Origin: Candidatus Jidaibacter acanthamoeba
Lineage (GTDB): Bacteria > Pseudomonadota > Alphaproteobacteria > Rickettsiales > Midichloriaceae
Assembly: GCF_000815465.1 (NCBI RefSeq)
Contig: NZ_JSWE01000096.1
Location: 62,001-126,000 of the forward strand
Length of the DNA stretch: 64,000 nt
Direction: 5' to 3'
Below the pieces are notes generated by a model. The model had not been told where the DNA came from. It saw only the letters and a program-made list of their open reading frames with translations, and ran no database searches. Of this stretch, positions 45,286 to 55,271 are shown piece by piece. Each line of letters begins with the position of its first letter. Position 1 is the first letter of the stretch. The position numbers and the translations under genes were made by a program.

Positions 45286-46383
45286 TTGACGATATCTAAG
45301 CTTACATTAACCGGTTTTCGTAATCACATAAGCTTAAATTTAAGTCTCAACAGTAATTTTGTAGTTATTTGCGGGCAAAATGGAGTAGGAAAGACCAATG
45401 TATTGGAAGCCATATCATTCCTTGCGCCAGGGAAAGGTTTTAGAAATGCCGGCTCAGAGGATATTTTTAATAAGAATGATAACCGGCTTAATGAATGGGC
45501 GGTGAGTGCTGAGCTTGAGTGCGGTTATGATGATATCCGGATTACAACCGGTTGTAAGCTGGATACTTATCAAAATATTTCCCGAAGAATTATAAAAGTA
45601 AATGATGAGCTATCATATAAATCTTCAGAGTTGCTGAATTATCTTAAAGTAATTTGGATAACTCCTCAGACTGATAGAATATTTTTAGAATCACCGGGGG
45701 TAAGAAGGAAATTTTTAGATAGGGTAACTTATAACTTCTTTCCATTGCATGCCTCTCATATAGTCAACTATGAAAAATTGGTCAGATCCAGGTTAAAGAT
45801 TATTCAACAATCTAAATTTGATGAAATTTGGGTAGCAGCACTTGAAAAACAACTCGCTACATTAAATTTTCAAATTTATCAAAATAGAACTAATTGTCTT
45901 AACATGATTAAGGAGTCGCTTAATTTAAATTCAAGTAATTTTCTTAAGCCCTCTATCGGCCTGATTGGCAGTATTGATAATTTTCTTATAGATATAAAAA
46001 ATAATGAAGTTGAACAAATCCAAGAAAAGCTGAAATCTAACAGAAGAACTGATGCTTTAAGCGGTAGAACAAATTTCGGTATTCATAAAAGCGATATAGA
46101 AGCTTTTCATCCCATAAAGCACATTAAGGCAGACCAGTGTTCTACGGGCGAGCAAAAAGCTATGCTAATTTCAATTATATTAGCTCAAATCAAATCTATA
46201 AAGCAAATTAGCTCCACCCCGGTGATTTTATTGCTTGACGAAGTATTTTCTCACCTTGATATAAATTTTAGACAAAACTTAATTGAAGAATTATTTGCGC
46301 TTGAAGTTCAAGCATGGATTACTACGGCTAATGAGCATATAATTGAAGAAATTAATTATAAAAAAAATGTAGTATTAATTTAG
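45286..46383 (+). CDS. recF: DNA replication and repair protein RecF
   Basis: SMC-like ATPase that loads RecA at gaps through RecOR. The 365-residue protein has Walker A GQNGVGKTNVLEA (about 31-43), the signature CSTGEQKAML, and Walker B ILLLDEVFSHLD. The start codon is TTG, three bases after the dnaN stop. Length and domain order are normal. Confidence 0.95.
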   Translation: MTISKLTLTGFRNHISLNLSLNSNFVVICGQNGVGKTNVLEAISFLAPGKGFRNAGSEDIFNKNDNRLNEWAVSAELECGYDDIRITTGCKLDTYQNISRRIIKVNDELSYKSSELLNYLKVIWITPQTDRIFLESPGVRRKFLDRVTYNFFPLHASHIVNYEKLVRSRLKIIQQSKFDEIWVAALEKQLATLNFQIYQNRTNCLNMIKESLNLNSSNFLKPSIGLIGSIDNFLIDIKNNEVEQIQEKLKSNRRTDALSGRTNFGIHKSDIEAFHPIKHIKADQCSTGEQKAMLISIILAQIKSIKQISSTPVILLLDEVFSHLDINFRQNLIEELFALEVQAWITTANEHIIEEINYKKNVVLI

Positions 46384-46418
46384 TCTTAAAGTTTTCAGCT
46401 GTATATAACCGCATAATT

Positions 46419-47138
46419 TTAGAGATCTGAAGGTTTAACAGTCCTTGCAAAACTAAGTGCATGAACTTCACGTGCACCGTTTTGTTTCAGCACTTTGGCG
46501 CACTCATTTATTGTACTGCCTGTGGTAATTACATCATCAATGACTATTATTACCTTATCTCTTATAGCCTCTCTATAATTCTCATTGATTACAAAAGCGC
46601 TTTTCATATTTGCTCGCCTTAACTTTTGATTAAGACCGCTTTGTGAAGGCGTATCTTTAATTCTCTTAACTAAGTCGGGAATTAATTTTAACTTCGTATT
46701 TTTGGCAAGTTCTTTAGCAAGCACTAAAGACTGATTAAATTTTCGCTTCCTAAGTCGCATTTTATGTAAAGGTACCGGCATAAGTATATCTTAATTTCTT
46801 ATCAGTTCTTCCCCGGCTATAAGCATTAATTTGGAGATGGTAAATTTAGCCTGTAAATTATCATTATATTTAAAATCATAGATTAAATGGTCTGAATGCT
46901 GATCATAAACCAAAGCAGCCCTAATTTTTGAGTAATAAGTTTTAAACTTATTACAGGGGCAGGAGCTATTTTCAAAATAAGGTATACCGCATCTATCACA
47001 AATGTTTTCAACAATAAAAGAAAGCTTTGACCAACACACTGCGCATAAGCTATTATCTTCAAAAGTTTCCGTTTTACATAATAAACATCTTGGTGAGAAA
47101 ACAATCCAAGTAATTATACTTTTCAATTTTTTGAGCAT
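46419..47138 (-). pseudogene. comF: comF interrupted by an in-frame stop
   Basis: ComF-type phosphoribosyltransferase. The N-terminal half (ORF 46791-47138) has the zinc-finger cysteines CLLCKTE, CAVCW and CDRCG. The C-terminal half (46419-46781) has PVPLHKMRLRKRKFNQSLVLA and the PRPP site VIVIDDVITTGSTI. The two are in the same frame, separated by TAA (46791-46793) and nine bases, at a spot where family members read continuously into the VPVPL motif. It is therefore a single gene with one nonsense mutation, or two separately translated halves. No strong ribosome site precedes the ATG at 46781. Confidence 0.82.
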
Positions 47139-47142
47139 AAAA

Positions 47143-47919
47143 ATGCAAGTATCCGACTATAGCATATTTGATAGAGAATTTTATAAACTAAATATAAAAA
47201 GATGTGTAAAAAATTTTAAAAAACATGATTTTCTGGTTAACGAAGTATCCGAAAATGTGGCCGAAAGAATTAGGGAGTTTTCAAAAAGGTTTGATAATGC
47301 TTTAATCTATGGTTTGTTTGACCGATCGGTTCTAGATGAAAAGATTGATATTAAAAGAGGGTTTCCTGTTTATGAGTTCACTCAAACCTATAATCAGGGT
47401 GAATGCATTGTATTTGATGAAGAATATAATACTTGCATTGAAGATAGTTATGATCTCATCATTTCTAACCTCTCTCTTTCCTTTGTGAATGATTTGCCCG
47501 GAGCATTAATTCAATATAAAAAAATATTAAAAAAAGGAGGGGTATTTATCGCTACTCTCTTCGGCGGAGATACTCTAAAAGAATTAAAAGATGTGCTGAT
47601 AAAAACCGATAGTAAGTTTTACGGTGGAAGCAGGCCGCATATAATACCTTTTATAGACATTAAAGACGGAGCTGCATTATTGCAAAGAGCAGGTTTTACG
47701 CAAGCTATCTCGGATTCATTTAATATAATTGGTAGATATTCATCTATATTCAACTTGCTTAGAGATATAAAAGGAATGGGGCAGAGCAATTGTCTAAGCG
47801 CCAGAAGTAAAATTATATTGCCTAAAAACTACTTTTCTGAAGCTGAAGAAATATATAAAAAAGACTACAATCTTGAAGCAACATTTGAAGTTATAACAAT
47901 AACGGGTTTTAAAGCTTAA
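47143..47919 (+). CDS. NDUFAF5-like SAM-fold protein
   Basis: 258 residues related to the NDUFAF5 / BioC-like family. It has DREFYKLNIKRC at the start, YDLIISNLSLSFVNDLPG (motif VI region), KKGGVFIATLFGG and FKDGAALLQRAGF-like text. The start is ATG 47143; an upstream TTG would run back over comF. The usual SAM-binding motif I, a Gly-rich loop after the first strand, is replaced by ALIYGLFDRSVLDE, which lacks the GxG pattern, so methyl transfer may be lost. In mitochondria NDUFAF5 modifies a complex I subunit. The gene diverges from comF, an arrangement common in alphaproteobacteria. Confidence 0.78.
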   Translation: MQVSDYSIFDREFYKLNIKRCVKNFKKHDFLVNEVSENVAERIREFSKRFDNALIYGLFDRSVLDEKIDIKRGFPVYEFTQTYNQGECIVFDEEYNTCIEDSYDLIISNLSLSFVNDLPGALIQYKKILKKGGVFIATLFGGDTLKELKDVLIKTDSKFYGGSRPHIIPFIDIKDGAALLQRAGFTQAISDSFNIIGRYSSIFNLLRDIKGMGQSNCLSARSKIILPKNYFSEAEEIYKKDYNLEATFEVITITGFKA

Positions 47920-47954
47920 TAAATACCTTGTTAAACTCATTGCATAATAAGTAA

Positions 47955-49049
<1,095 letters not shown>

Positions 49050-49057
49050 TTGGTCTA

Positions 49058-50713
49058 ATGAATATAAAATATAATAATGAAGACCTGCTTTTTGCCGCAC
49101 TTGGCGGAGCAGGAGAAATCGGCATGAACTGTTACGTTTACTACCATAAAGGTAAATGGCTCGTGGTCGACTTAGGCATCGGATTCGCCGATGAGTCTTT
49201 GCCGGGTGTGGAGATTATCGTACCTAACATTAATTTCTTAATTAAAAATAAACATGATATTGCCGGGCTTGTGCTTACTCATGCACATGAAGATCATATA
49301 GGTGCCGTGCAATATTTATGGCCGGAACTAGAATGCCCGGTTTATACCACTAAATTTACTTCTGCTGTGCTTAAAGCAAAATTAGCGGATGTAGGATTAG
49401 AAAACGAAGTAGATATCACGGAAGTGCCTGAAAATAGTAAATTTTCTGTTGGTCCTTTTGATATAGAATTTTTTAATATTACTCACTCCATTCCTGAAAT
49501 GCACGGGCTTATGCTTAGGACTGATAAGGGTAATATATTTCATACCGGAGATTGGAAACTTGATATTGACCCTATTATCGGTAATGCAACTAATGAAGAA
49601 GCATTAAAGAAATTCGGTGATGAAGGTATTCTTGCCCTTGTATGCGATTCAACCAATATATTTAACCAAGGCAGCTCAATTTCAGAAGGGGAGCTTCAAA
49701 AGAGCCTTCAAGATATCATTTGCGGATTTAAAAATAACTTGGTTATTGTTACGACTTTTGCATCTAACATTGCGAGAATTCACTCAATTGCAAAAGCTGC
49801 CGAGTCTGCGAACAGAAGAGTTGTTTTAATCGGTAGATCGCTCTGGAGAGTATATGAGGCTGCTAAACAATCCGGATATTTAGAAGATTTGCATCCTTTC
49901 TTAACCGATAGAGAAGCTAAACACTTAAAGCGTGAGGAAATGCTTGTTATCTGTACGGGTTGCCAAGGTGAGCCGCTGGCGGCCACCAATAAGATTGCAA
50001 ACCATATACACCCGAGCATAAAAGCACAAAAAGGTGATGCAATAATTTTTGCTTCAAAAATTATCCCGGGCAATGAAAAGAAAATCTTTAAATTATTTAA
50101 TCAATTCTGCAAACTAAGAATGGAAGTCTTAACTGAAAAAGACCATTTTGTCCATGTATCAGGGCACCCTGCAAGAGATGATGTTGCAAGGATGTATGAA
50201 TTGCTTAGACCACAAATTGCCATACCTATGCACGGTGAAGCCGTTCATTTACATGAACATACGAAATTTGCACTTGAGCACGGCGCTAAACAAGCTGTGG
50301 AAGTTGAAAACGGAGATGTGATCAGTATTGAAGAAAACGGGGCTAATAAAATAGGAACCGTAACCAGCGGTAGTTTAGCGATCGACGGTAACTATATTTT
50401 GCTGCCGGATTCTAAACTGATAAAAGCCAGAAGAAAAATGCGCGATGAAGGCTTAGTAATTATTACCCTCTTAATCAACAGTAAAAGAAAGCCTTTCAGT
50501 TTACCCCTCGTGGTAGCTCCGGGAGTGCTTGACGAAAAGGATGACAGTGAGGTTATTGATGCGATTAAAGAAGAAATTTTCAATCATGTGAGTAAAGGTA
50601 AATTCCGTCATAGAATTGAAATTGAAAAATACATAGTTTCTACGGCAAAAAGGATAGTGAAGGCAGAAGCCGGCAAATATCCCGAAATAATAGTTCAAAT
50701 TGAGCAAATTTAG
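49058..50713 (+). CDS. rnj: Ribonuclease J
   Basis: Metallo-beta-lactamase/beta-CASP ribonuclease of 551 residues. The metal motif is LTHAHEDHIGAV, with further ligands in FNITHSIPE and HTGDWKLD, and beta-CASP motifs include HVSGHPARDD and PMHGEAVHLHEH. RNase J does 5' exo- and endonucleolytic processing in alphaproteobacteria. Its last bases precede the hemC ATG by seven bases. Confidence 0.95.
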   Translation: MNIKYNNEDLLFAALGGAGEIGMNCYVYYHKGKWLVVDLGIGFADESLPGVEIIVPNINFLIKNKHDIAGLVLTHAHEDHIGAVQYLWPELECPVYTTKFTSAVLKAKLADVGLENEVDITEVPENSKFSVGPFDIEFFNITHSIPEMHGLMLRTDKGNIFHTGDWKLDIDPIIGNATNEEALKKFGDEGILALVCDSTNIFNQGSSISEGELQKSLQDIICGFKNNLVIVTTFASNIARIHSIAKAAESANRRVVLIGRSLWRVYEAAKQSGYLEDLHPFLTDREAKHLKREEMLVICTGCQGEPLAATNKIANHIHPSIKAQKGDAIIFASKIIPGNEKKIFKLFNQFCKLRMEVLTEKDHFVHVSGHPARDDVARMYELLRPQIAIPMHGEAVHLHEHTKFALEHGAKQAVEVENGDVISIEENGANKIGTVTSGSLAIDGNYILLPDSKLIKARRKMRDEGLVIITLLINSKRKPFSLPLVVAPGVLDEKDDSEVIDAIKEEIFNHVSKGKFRHRIEIEKYIVSTAKRIVKAEAGKYPEIIVQIEQI

Positions 50714-50720
50714 GAAGCAC

Positions 50721-51620
50721 ATGAAGATTAGGGTGGGCACAAGAGAGAGTCAGCTTGCTCTTGCCCAAACAAATATAGTTATAAATGAAATTAAAAAACA
50801 TTATCCTGAAGCAGAGTTTGAAATCATAAGGATTAAGACTACAGGGGACATGTTGTACAATAAAAATTTAGCACTGATTGGTGGTAAGGGACTATTTCTA
50901 AAAGAAATTGAGGAGAGTTTGATCGCTTCAAAAATTGATCTTGCCGTTCATTCCATGAAGGATGTACCTGCGGTTTTACCCGAATCATTAATTATTGATA
51001 GCGTGCTAGAAAGAGAAGATGTGAGAGATGCTTTTATTTCCGATAAATATAATTCCTTGGAGCAGCTTCCGTTTGGAGCCGTGGTCGGCACCTCTTCTTC
51101 CAGAAGAAAAGCGGCAATTTTGAGTAAAAGGCCTGATCTGATAGTTAAAAACTTTAGAGGAAACGTAATCACCAGGCTTGATAAGTTGGCAAAAGGTGAG
51201 GTTGATGCAACCATTCTTGCTTATGCAGGTTTAAAGAGGTTAGGACTGGAAAAGGTTGCAAAATATATTTTTGATTGTAAGGAAATGTTACCTGCAATTG
51301 CGCAAGGCGCAATCGGAATTGAAAGAAGAGTAGCTGATGAAAAAATGGCTGAAGTAATCGCAAAAGTGAACCATACGGAGACCATGACTTGTATTACGGC
51401 TGAAAGATCATTCTTATACCACCTCTCCGGGGATTGTACTACGCCTATCTCTGCTTATGCTACTTTAGCGGGTGAGCAACTAAGCCTAGTAGCGCAGCTC
51501 GCTGAAAGTGACGGCACAATATTATATTCTTCCTCGCAAACGGGTAGCAAAAAGCAGGCCTTAGAGATTGGTAAAGCTGCTGCCGATGAAATTAAGAATA
51601 AATCTGGTATTTTAAATTAA
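50721..51620 (+). CDS. hemC: Porphobilinogen deaminase (hydroxymethylbilane synthase)
   Basis: Polymerises four porphobilinogens in heme synthesis. 299 residues beginning MKIRVGTRESQLALAQT, with KDVPAVLP, GTSSSRRKA, VKNFRGNVITRLDKL and GDCTTPISAYA, whose Cys carries the dipyrromethane cofactor. An upstream TTG at 50700 overlaps rnj, but ATG 50721, preceded by AGGAAG, is the real start. Confidence 0.96.
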   Translation: MKIRVGTRESQLALAQTNIVINEIKKHYPEAEFEIIRIKTTGDMLYNKNLALIGGKGLFLKEIEESLIASKIDLAVHSMKDVPAVLPESLIIDSVLEREDVRDAFISDKYNSLEQLPFGAVVGTSSSRRKAAILSKRPDLIVKNFRGNVITRLDKLAKGEVDATILAYAGLKRLGLEKVAKYIFDCKEMLPAIAQGAIGIERRVADEKMAEVIAKVNHTETMTCITAERSFLYHLSGDCTTPISAYATLAGEQLSLVAQLAESDGTILYSSSQTGSKKQALEIGKAAADEIKNKSGILN

Positions 51621-51650
51621 TACTAAATATATTTATTAATTAGTATTAAT
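51616..51650. terminator. Hairpin at the end of hemC
   Basis: A perfect 11-base inverted repeat (ATTAATACTAA / TTAGTATTAAT) with a 13-base spacer overlaps the hemC stop codon. It is AT-rich and followed by a short T-rich stretch. Confidence 0.45.
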
Positions 51651-51679
51651 TTATTAGCTACAAAAAAGGGGAGTAGGTA

Positions 51680-52399
51680 ATGAGAGAAGCTAGAGTATTA
51701 TATGAGCAACCGGCAAAAAGGAAATCGACTTTAGTATGCTTTGATTTTGATCAAACAATATTAAACGAGCATTCTCATAATCAAATTAAATGTAAGCAAC
51801 TAAGTAATTTTAGTGAACATATTGAAGCGGATTACCTAGGAGAACTAATAAATCAAGAGCCTGATGGAGTGTTTAAAAATAGAGAAAAATTACTGGAAAC
51901 TTTTAATCTCTTCTTTGAGCAGGGGCATAATATTGCAATAACTTCTTTTACTGAATATAAATCTTTGATAATTCCTGTTCTGAAGTTTTTGGGATTATCG
52001 AAAGAACAGCTTAGTAAAATTCATGTTGAAGCTTGGTTGCCGAAAACACAAGATTATATGTCCAAGTTTGGTAAAAACGGGCATATCAGAAAAGCAATGG
52101 ATCATTTCAAGGTTAATGAATATCAACTTGTTATGTTAATTGATGATAGCATAAATAATATTGAAATAGCTAAGCATAACAATATCAAAACAGTATTAGT
52201 TTCTACAAAACATAATCCTGACCCGGCATATCTGGATGAATCAGTTAAGCTTGGCGAAGAGCTTATAAAGCAAGCTACCGCAAAAGATAATGAGCCGGAG
52301 GTTTTGACTTCGAAAGAAAAAAATACTTCTTGGGTTGCAAGAGAGAACGTTCGAAATTATAACCAATTGGGTTCAAATCAATTAGGTTTAAATTTATAA
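51680..52399 (+). CDS. HAD-superfamily phosphatase-like protein
   Basis: 239 residues with the haloacid-dehalogenase motif I FDFDQTIL (Asp22 and Asp24), motif II in ITSFTEYKS and the acidic motif IV VMLIDDSINNIEIAKH. After about residue 190 comes a polar tail ending in a repeated NQLG stretch (NYNQLGSNQLGLNL) not usual for HAD enzymes. A GGGGAG ribosome site precedes the ATG. Similar stand-alone HAD proteins with odd tails occur among candidate effectors of amoeba-associated bacteria, but the role here is unknown. Confidence 0.75.
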   Translation: MREARVLYEQPAKRKSTLVCFDFDQTILNEHSHNQIKCKQLSNFSEHIEADYLGELINQEPDGVFKNREKLLETFNLFFEQGHNIAITSFTEYKSLIIPVLKFLGLSKEQLSKIHVEAWLPKTQDYMSKFGKNGHIRKAMDHFKVNEYQLVMLIDDSINNIEIAKHNNIKTVLVSTKHNPDPAYLDESVKLGEELIKQATAKDNEPEVLTSKEKNTSWVARENVRNYNQLGSNQLGLNL

Positions 52400-52447
52400 T
52401 TAAATAATGTAAAAAATAACAGGTGATAATATATTCGAATTTTTCAT

Positions 52448-52957
52448 ATGCAGAAGCTTGATCTCAAATTTTTTGAGCGCCCAACTTTACTGGTTGCTGA
52501 AGAACTAATAGGAAAATATTTTATATTTAATGATAAAAAGCTAATTATTACCGAAACGGAGGCATACATTGGCCGAGATGATGAGGCATGTCATGCGGCA
52601 AGGGGCAAAACTAAGCGAACGGAGGTGATGTTCGGTAGAGCGGGGTGCTTATATATATATTTTATATACGGCATGTATTATTGCATGAATGTAGTTACCG
52701 AAGAGGAAGGATCGGCAGCGGCGGTTTTAATTCGTGGAGCTTTGGATATAAGTAAGCCTGAGCAGAAGCTCCTAAACGGCCCGGGTAAACTTTGTAAAAA
52801 TTTATCAATTGATAAAACTTATAATACTTTAGATATAGTAGAAAACGACCGAATTTATTTCTTAGGTTCCGACTTAAAATATGAAATACAATCTACTCCG
52901 AGAATAGGGATCTCTAAAGCAAAAGATAAGCCCTGGAGGTTTATTGCAAATCTCTGA
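52448..52957 (+). CDS. 3-methyladenine DNA glycosylase (AAG/MPG family)
   Basis: Removes alkylated purines in base-excision repair. 169 residues with LIGKYFIFN, the catalytic Glu in ITETEAYIGRDDEACHA, and FGRAGCLYIYFIYGMYYCMNV, then LLNGPGKLCKNL. It is slightly shorter than typical members (about 180-200) but has all the core motifs. Its last 17 bases overlap the convergent gene. Confidence 0.93.
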   Translation: MQKLDLKFFERPTLLVAEELIGKYFIFNDKKLIITETEAYIGRDDEACHAARGKTKRTEVMFGRAGCLYIYFIYGMYYCMNVVTEEEGSAAAVLIRGALDISKPEQKLLNGPGKLCKNLSIDKTYNTLDIVENDRIYFLGSDLKYEIQSTPRIGISKAKDKPWRFIANL

Positions 52958-53909
52958 ATAAAAATTTTTGCATTTGTTTCATGACGAGTGGAATTGCACT
53001 AAAATAAGGGTAGCCGTCTTTATTATATATATTAAGCCAGGATTTAGTTAAAACTTCCAAAGAAATAAGTGAATGAATATCAGTTTCCTTTTTAGTATCA
53101 ATAAGATCAAAAAAGTCAGCTATTTCAGTTCCTATAATTTTTGAGGTTCCAACCACAGCATACTCTTTAATCATGGTATCTAAAAATATATTATTCTTCG
53201 GCATTAGCCATTTTTCATCATTTCTTAAAATTGCCTCACAAACCGGTTTAGAAAATTCCTCAGTAGATTTTTTTAATTGGAAGTACAGCCCACTTGAAAA
53301 TATATCCATTTGCTCATGTGGAATGAAAGCATCGGGAAAAATATAAAGTTTAAGAAGTTCAAGAATATTATCAACCGAATCAATTGCTGCAGCAGAAATC
53401 CCAGCTCCGAGTTTTTTGCCGGTTATAGGAGATATATTTATACCTAAGATTGCCGCTCCGGCTGATAAGCGTGTATTTGTAATAAAGCGTTTAAACGCGA
53501 TTATGTTATTAGCTTTAAATCCAAAATAATTTATTATGTCTTGGCTATTAATTTCTAATAAATCTTCTAACATCTTTATAAATATTAAACTGGAAGTCAG
53601 ATGTGGATTAGAATAAACGCTAATAATGAAAAGAGTTATTGATCCTAAAGTATTTAAAGATTCATAACTTGGTAAAAAGCTTCTTATATACTCTTCACTA
53701 AGATGTGAATTTAGTTGTTCGGTTAATGAGGGAGTATTATTGGCAAAAATATCTAAATACTGATTAATGTCAGAGGAGGTAACGGTTTTATGACAATTTA
53801 AAATATTATCGTATTCTGGGGTATGAAAGTATATTTCTAATATTTCATCTTGTAATATATTATCAGTAGTTGCACTATATGCATCATCTATATTTTGATT
53901 ATTTTCCAT
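52941..53909 (-). CDS. Hypothetical protein, 322 residues
   Basis: Soluble, mainly helical protein with an acidic, Asn-rich first 60 residues and no signal peptide. No motif is recognised. The middle contains ISAAAIDSVDNILELL, perhaps a hydrophobic helix pair near 155-190. It overlaps the glycosylase gene tail-to-tail by 17 bases. Composition matches neighbouring genes. It may be a lineage-specific protein. Confidence 0.65.
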   Translation of the reverse strand: MENNQNIDDAYSATTDNILQDEILEIYFHTPEYDNILNCHKTVTSSDINQYLDIFANNTPSLTEQLNSHLSEEYIRSFLPSYESLNTLGSITLFIISVYSNPHLTSSLIFIKMLEDLLEINSQDIINYFGFKANNIIAFKRFITNTRLSAGAAILGINISPITGKKLGAGISAAAIDSVDNILELLKLYIFPDAFIPHEQMDIFSSGLYFQLKKSTEEFSKPVCEAILRNDEKWLMPKNNIFLDTMIKEYAVVGTSKIIGTEIADFFDLIDTKKETDIHSLISLEVLTKSWLNIYNKDGYPYFSAIPLVMKQMQKFLFRDLQ

Positions 53910-54078
53910 TATATCTTATAAAATCCGTTGCCGTTTTTTTATTTTATTTAAAAAATATGTATTTTATGTAATTAAAGTATTTTTTGCTCAAATGAGTTTG
54001 AGCAATTTTGCACCATGTTAGGACATGTTGTCAATAGGAAGCTTGATAAGAATTTATTTCAGTCAAACTAGGGAAAGT

Positions 54079-54786
54079 TTAAGCAACCAGCTTTGCAATT
54101 GAATAAGCTGCAGTTGCTGCAATGCCGCCAATGAAACAAGTATGTAGTGCTGATTTAAGTACGGATACTCCGGTACACGCACCTTTAAAAGCTCCGAATC
54201 CTAATAGTGCTATAGTTGTTGCAACTACCGAAATACTTAATGCCTTTTCAATACTACTTGTAAACATATAAGGTGATAATGGAACGAATCCTCCTATTGC
54301 ATAAGCGGAACCTATTATAAACGGGCTTATTACCTCTCTGTTTTTATCAGGTTTCTCCAAATTTAATTCGAAACGCATCATAAAATCGCGCCATTTTTTC
54401 GGATCCTTTCTTAAAGAGTCCACAATAAGTTTTTTACTTTCAATCTCAGTAATCCCGAAATCTTCTATAATTGCTTCCACTTCCTTCGCCTCTATTTCCG
54501 GAACTTCTTCAATTTCTTTAGTCTCTCTGGCAAGCTCAGTCTCATAATGTTCCCTTTGAGTTTTCGCCGCCAAATATCCTCCCATCCCCATTGCTATTGT
54601 TCCCGCAGCAATCTCGGAAACCCCTGCAATCACAATGATATTCGAACAATCTATGGCACCGCTTAAGCCTGCAACAAGTGCAAAAGGGACGGTAAGACCA
54701 TCTGCCATACCTAATACAAAATCCTGAAGATAGACCGAAGACTTAGAATGATGTTCTTGATGAAATTCACTATTTGATTGCAGCAT
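54079..54786 (-). CDS. VIT1/CCC1-family metal transporter
   Basis: 235-residue membrane protein with five helices. Its landmarks are DFVLGMADGLTVPFALVAGLSG (helix 1), EIAAGTIAMGMGGYLAAKTQ, a long acidic Glu-rich cytoplasmic loop (about 85-140, the metal-binding domain in this family) and two C-terminal helices. Members export or store Fe2+ or Mn2+, and in a bacterium this is probably iron or manganese efflux. Confidence 0.9.
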   Translation of the reverse strand: MLQSNSEFHQEHHSKSSVYLQDFVLGMADGLTVPFALVAGLSGAIDCSNIIVIAGVSEIAAGTIAMGMGGYLAAKTQREHYETELARETKEIEEVPEIEAKEVEAIIEDFGITEIESKKLIVDSLRKDPKKWRDFMMRFELNLEKPDKNREVISPFIIGSAYAIGGFVPLSPYMFTSSIEKALSISVVATTIALLGFGAFKGACTGVSVLKSALHTCFIGGIAATAAYSIAKLVA

Positions 54787-54985
54787 ACTACTAAAGTTAA
54801 TAAACCTTTAAACGCTGAAGGTTAGAAATTTATAAGCATTTGTCAATAAGTAACTATGATTAAAGTTTTTTTAATAAATAAATTTTGTATAAAGATTTAG
54901 CTTGGTAAGGTTGTGCTTGACTTTAATCATCGTTTTATGTAAAAAGCTACTTTAAAGTAATTCAAATTTTTGAGATATTAATTAA

Positions 54986-55258
54986 ATGGCAAATCATAAG
55001 TCTGCAAAAAAAGCTCATTTAACATCATTAGACAACAGAGCTAGAAATAAATCTGTGCTTAGCAGAATCAAAACTTTTATAACAAAAGTTGAAAATCTTA
55101 TTACTTCAAATGATTCTAAAGAAGCTGAGCTGGCTTTAAGAAGTGCTGAATCGGAAATCATGAAAAGCGTTACAAAAGGTGTTTTAAAGCTTAATACCGC
55201 AGCTAGAAAAGTAAGTAAGCTTACTAAAAGAGTTAAATCAATGTCACAAGCTGCTTAA
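54986..55258 (+). CDS. rpsT: 30S ribosomal protein S20
   Basis: 90-residue, Lys-rich helical ribosomal protein starting MANHKSAKKA, with NRARNKSVLSRIKT and LKLNTAARKVSKLTKRV. Binds 16S rRNA early in assembly. It follows a 200-base AT-rich gap that must contain its promoter. Confidence 0.97.
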   Translation: MANHKSAKKAHLTSLDNRARNKSVLSRIKTFITKVENLITSNDSKEAELALRSAESEIMKSVTKGVLKLNTAARKVSKLTKRVKSMSQAA

Positions 55259-55271
55259 TGAGTATTAAAAG

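Noticed and set aside
47002-47142. N-terminal extension of the NDUFAF5-like protein
   Set aside because: The extension overlaps comF on the other strand and does not look like family sequence; ATG 47143 fits the family start.
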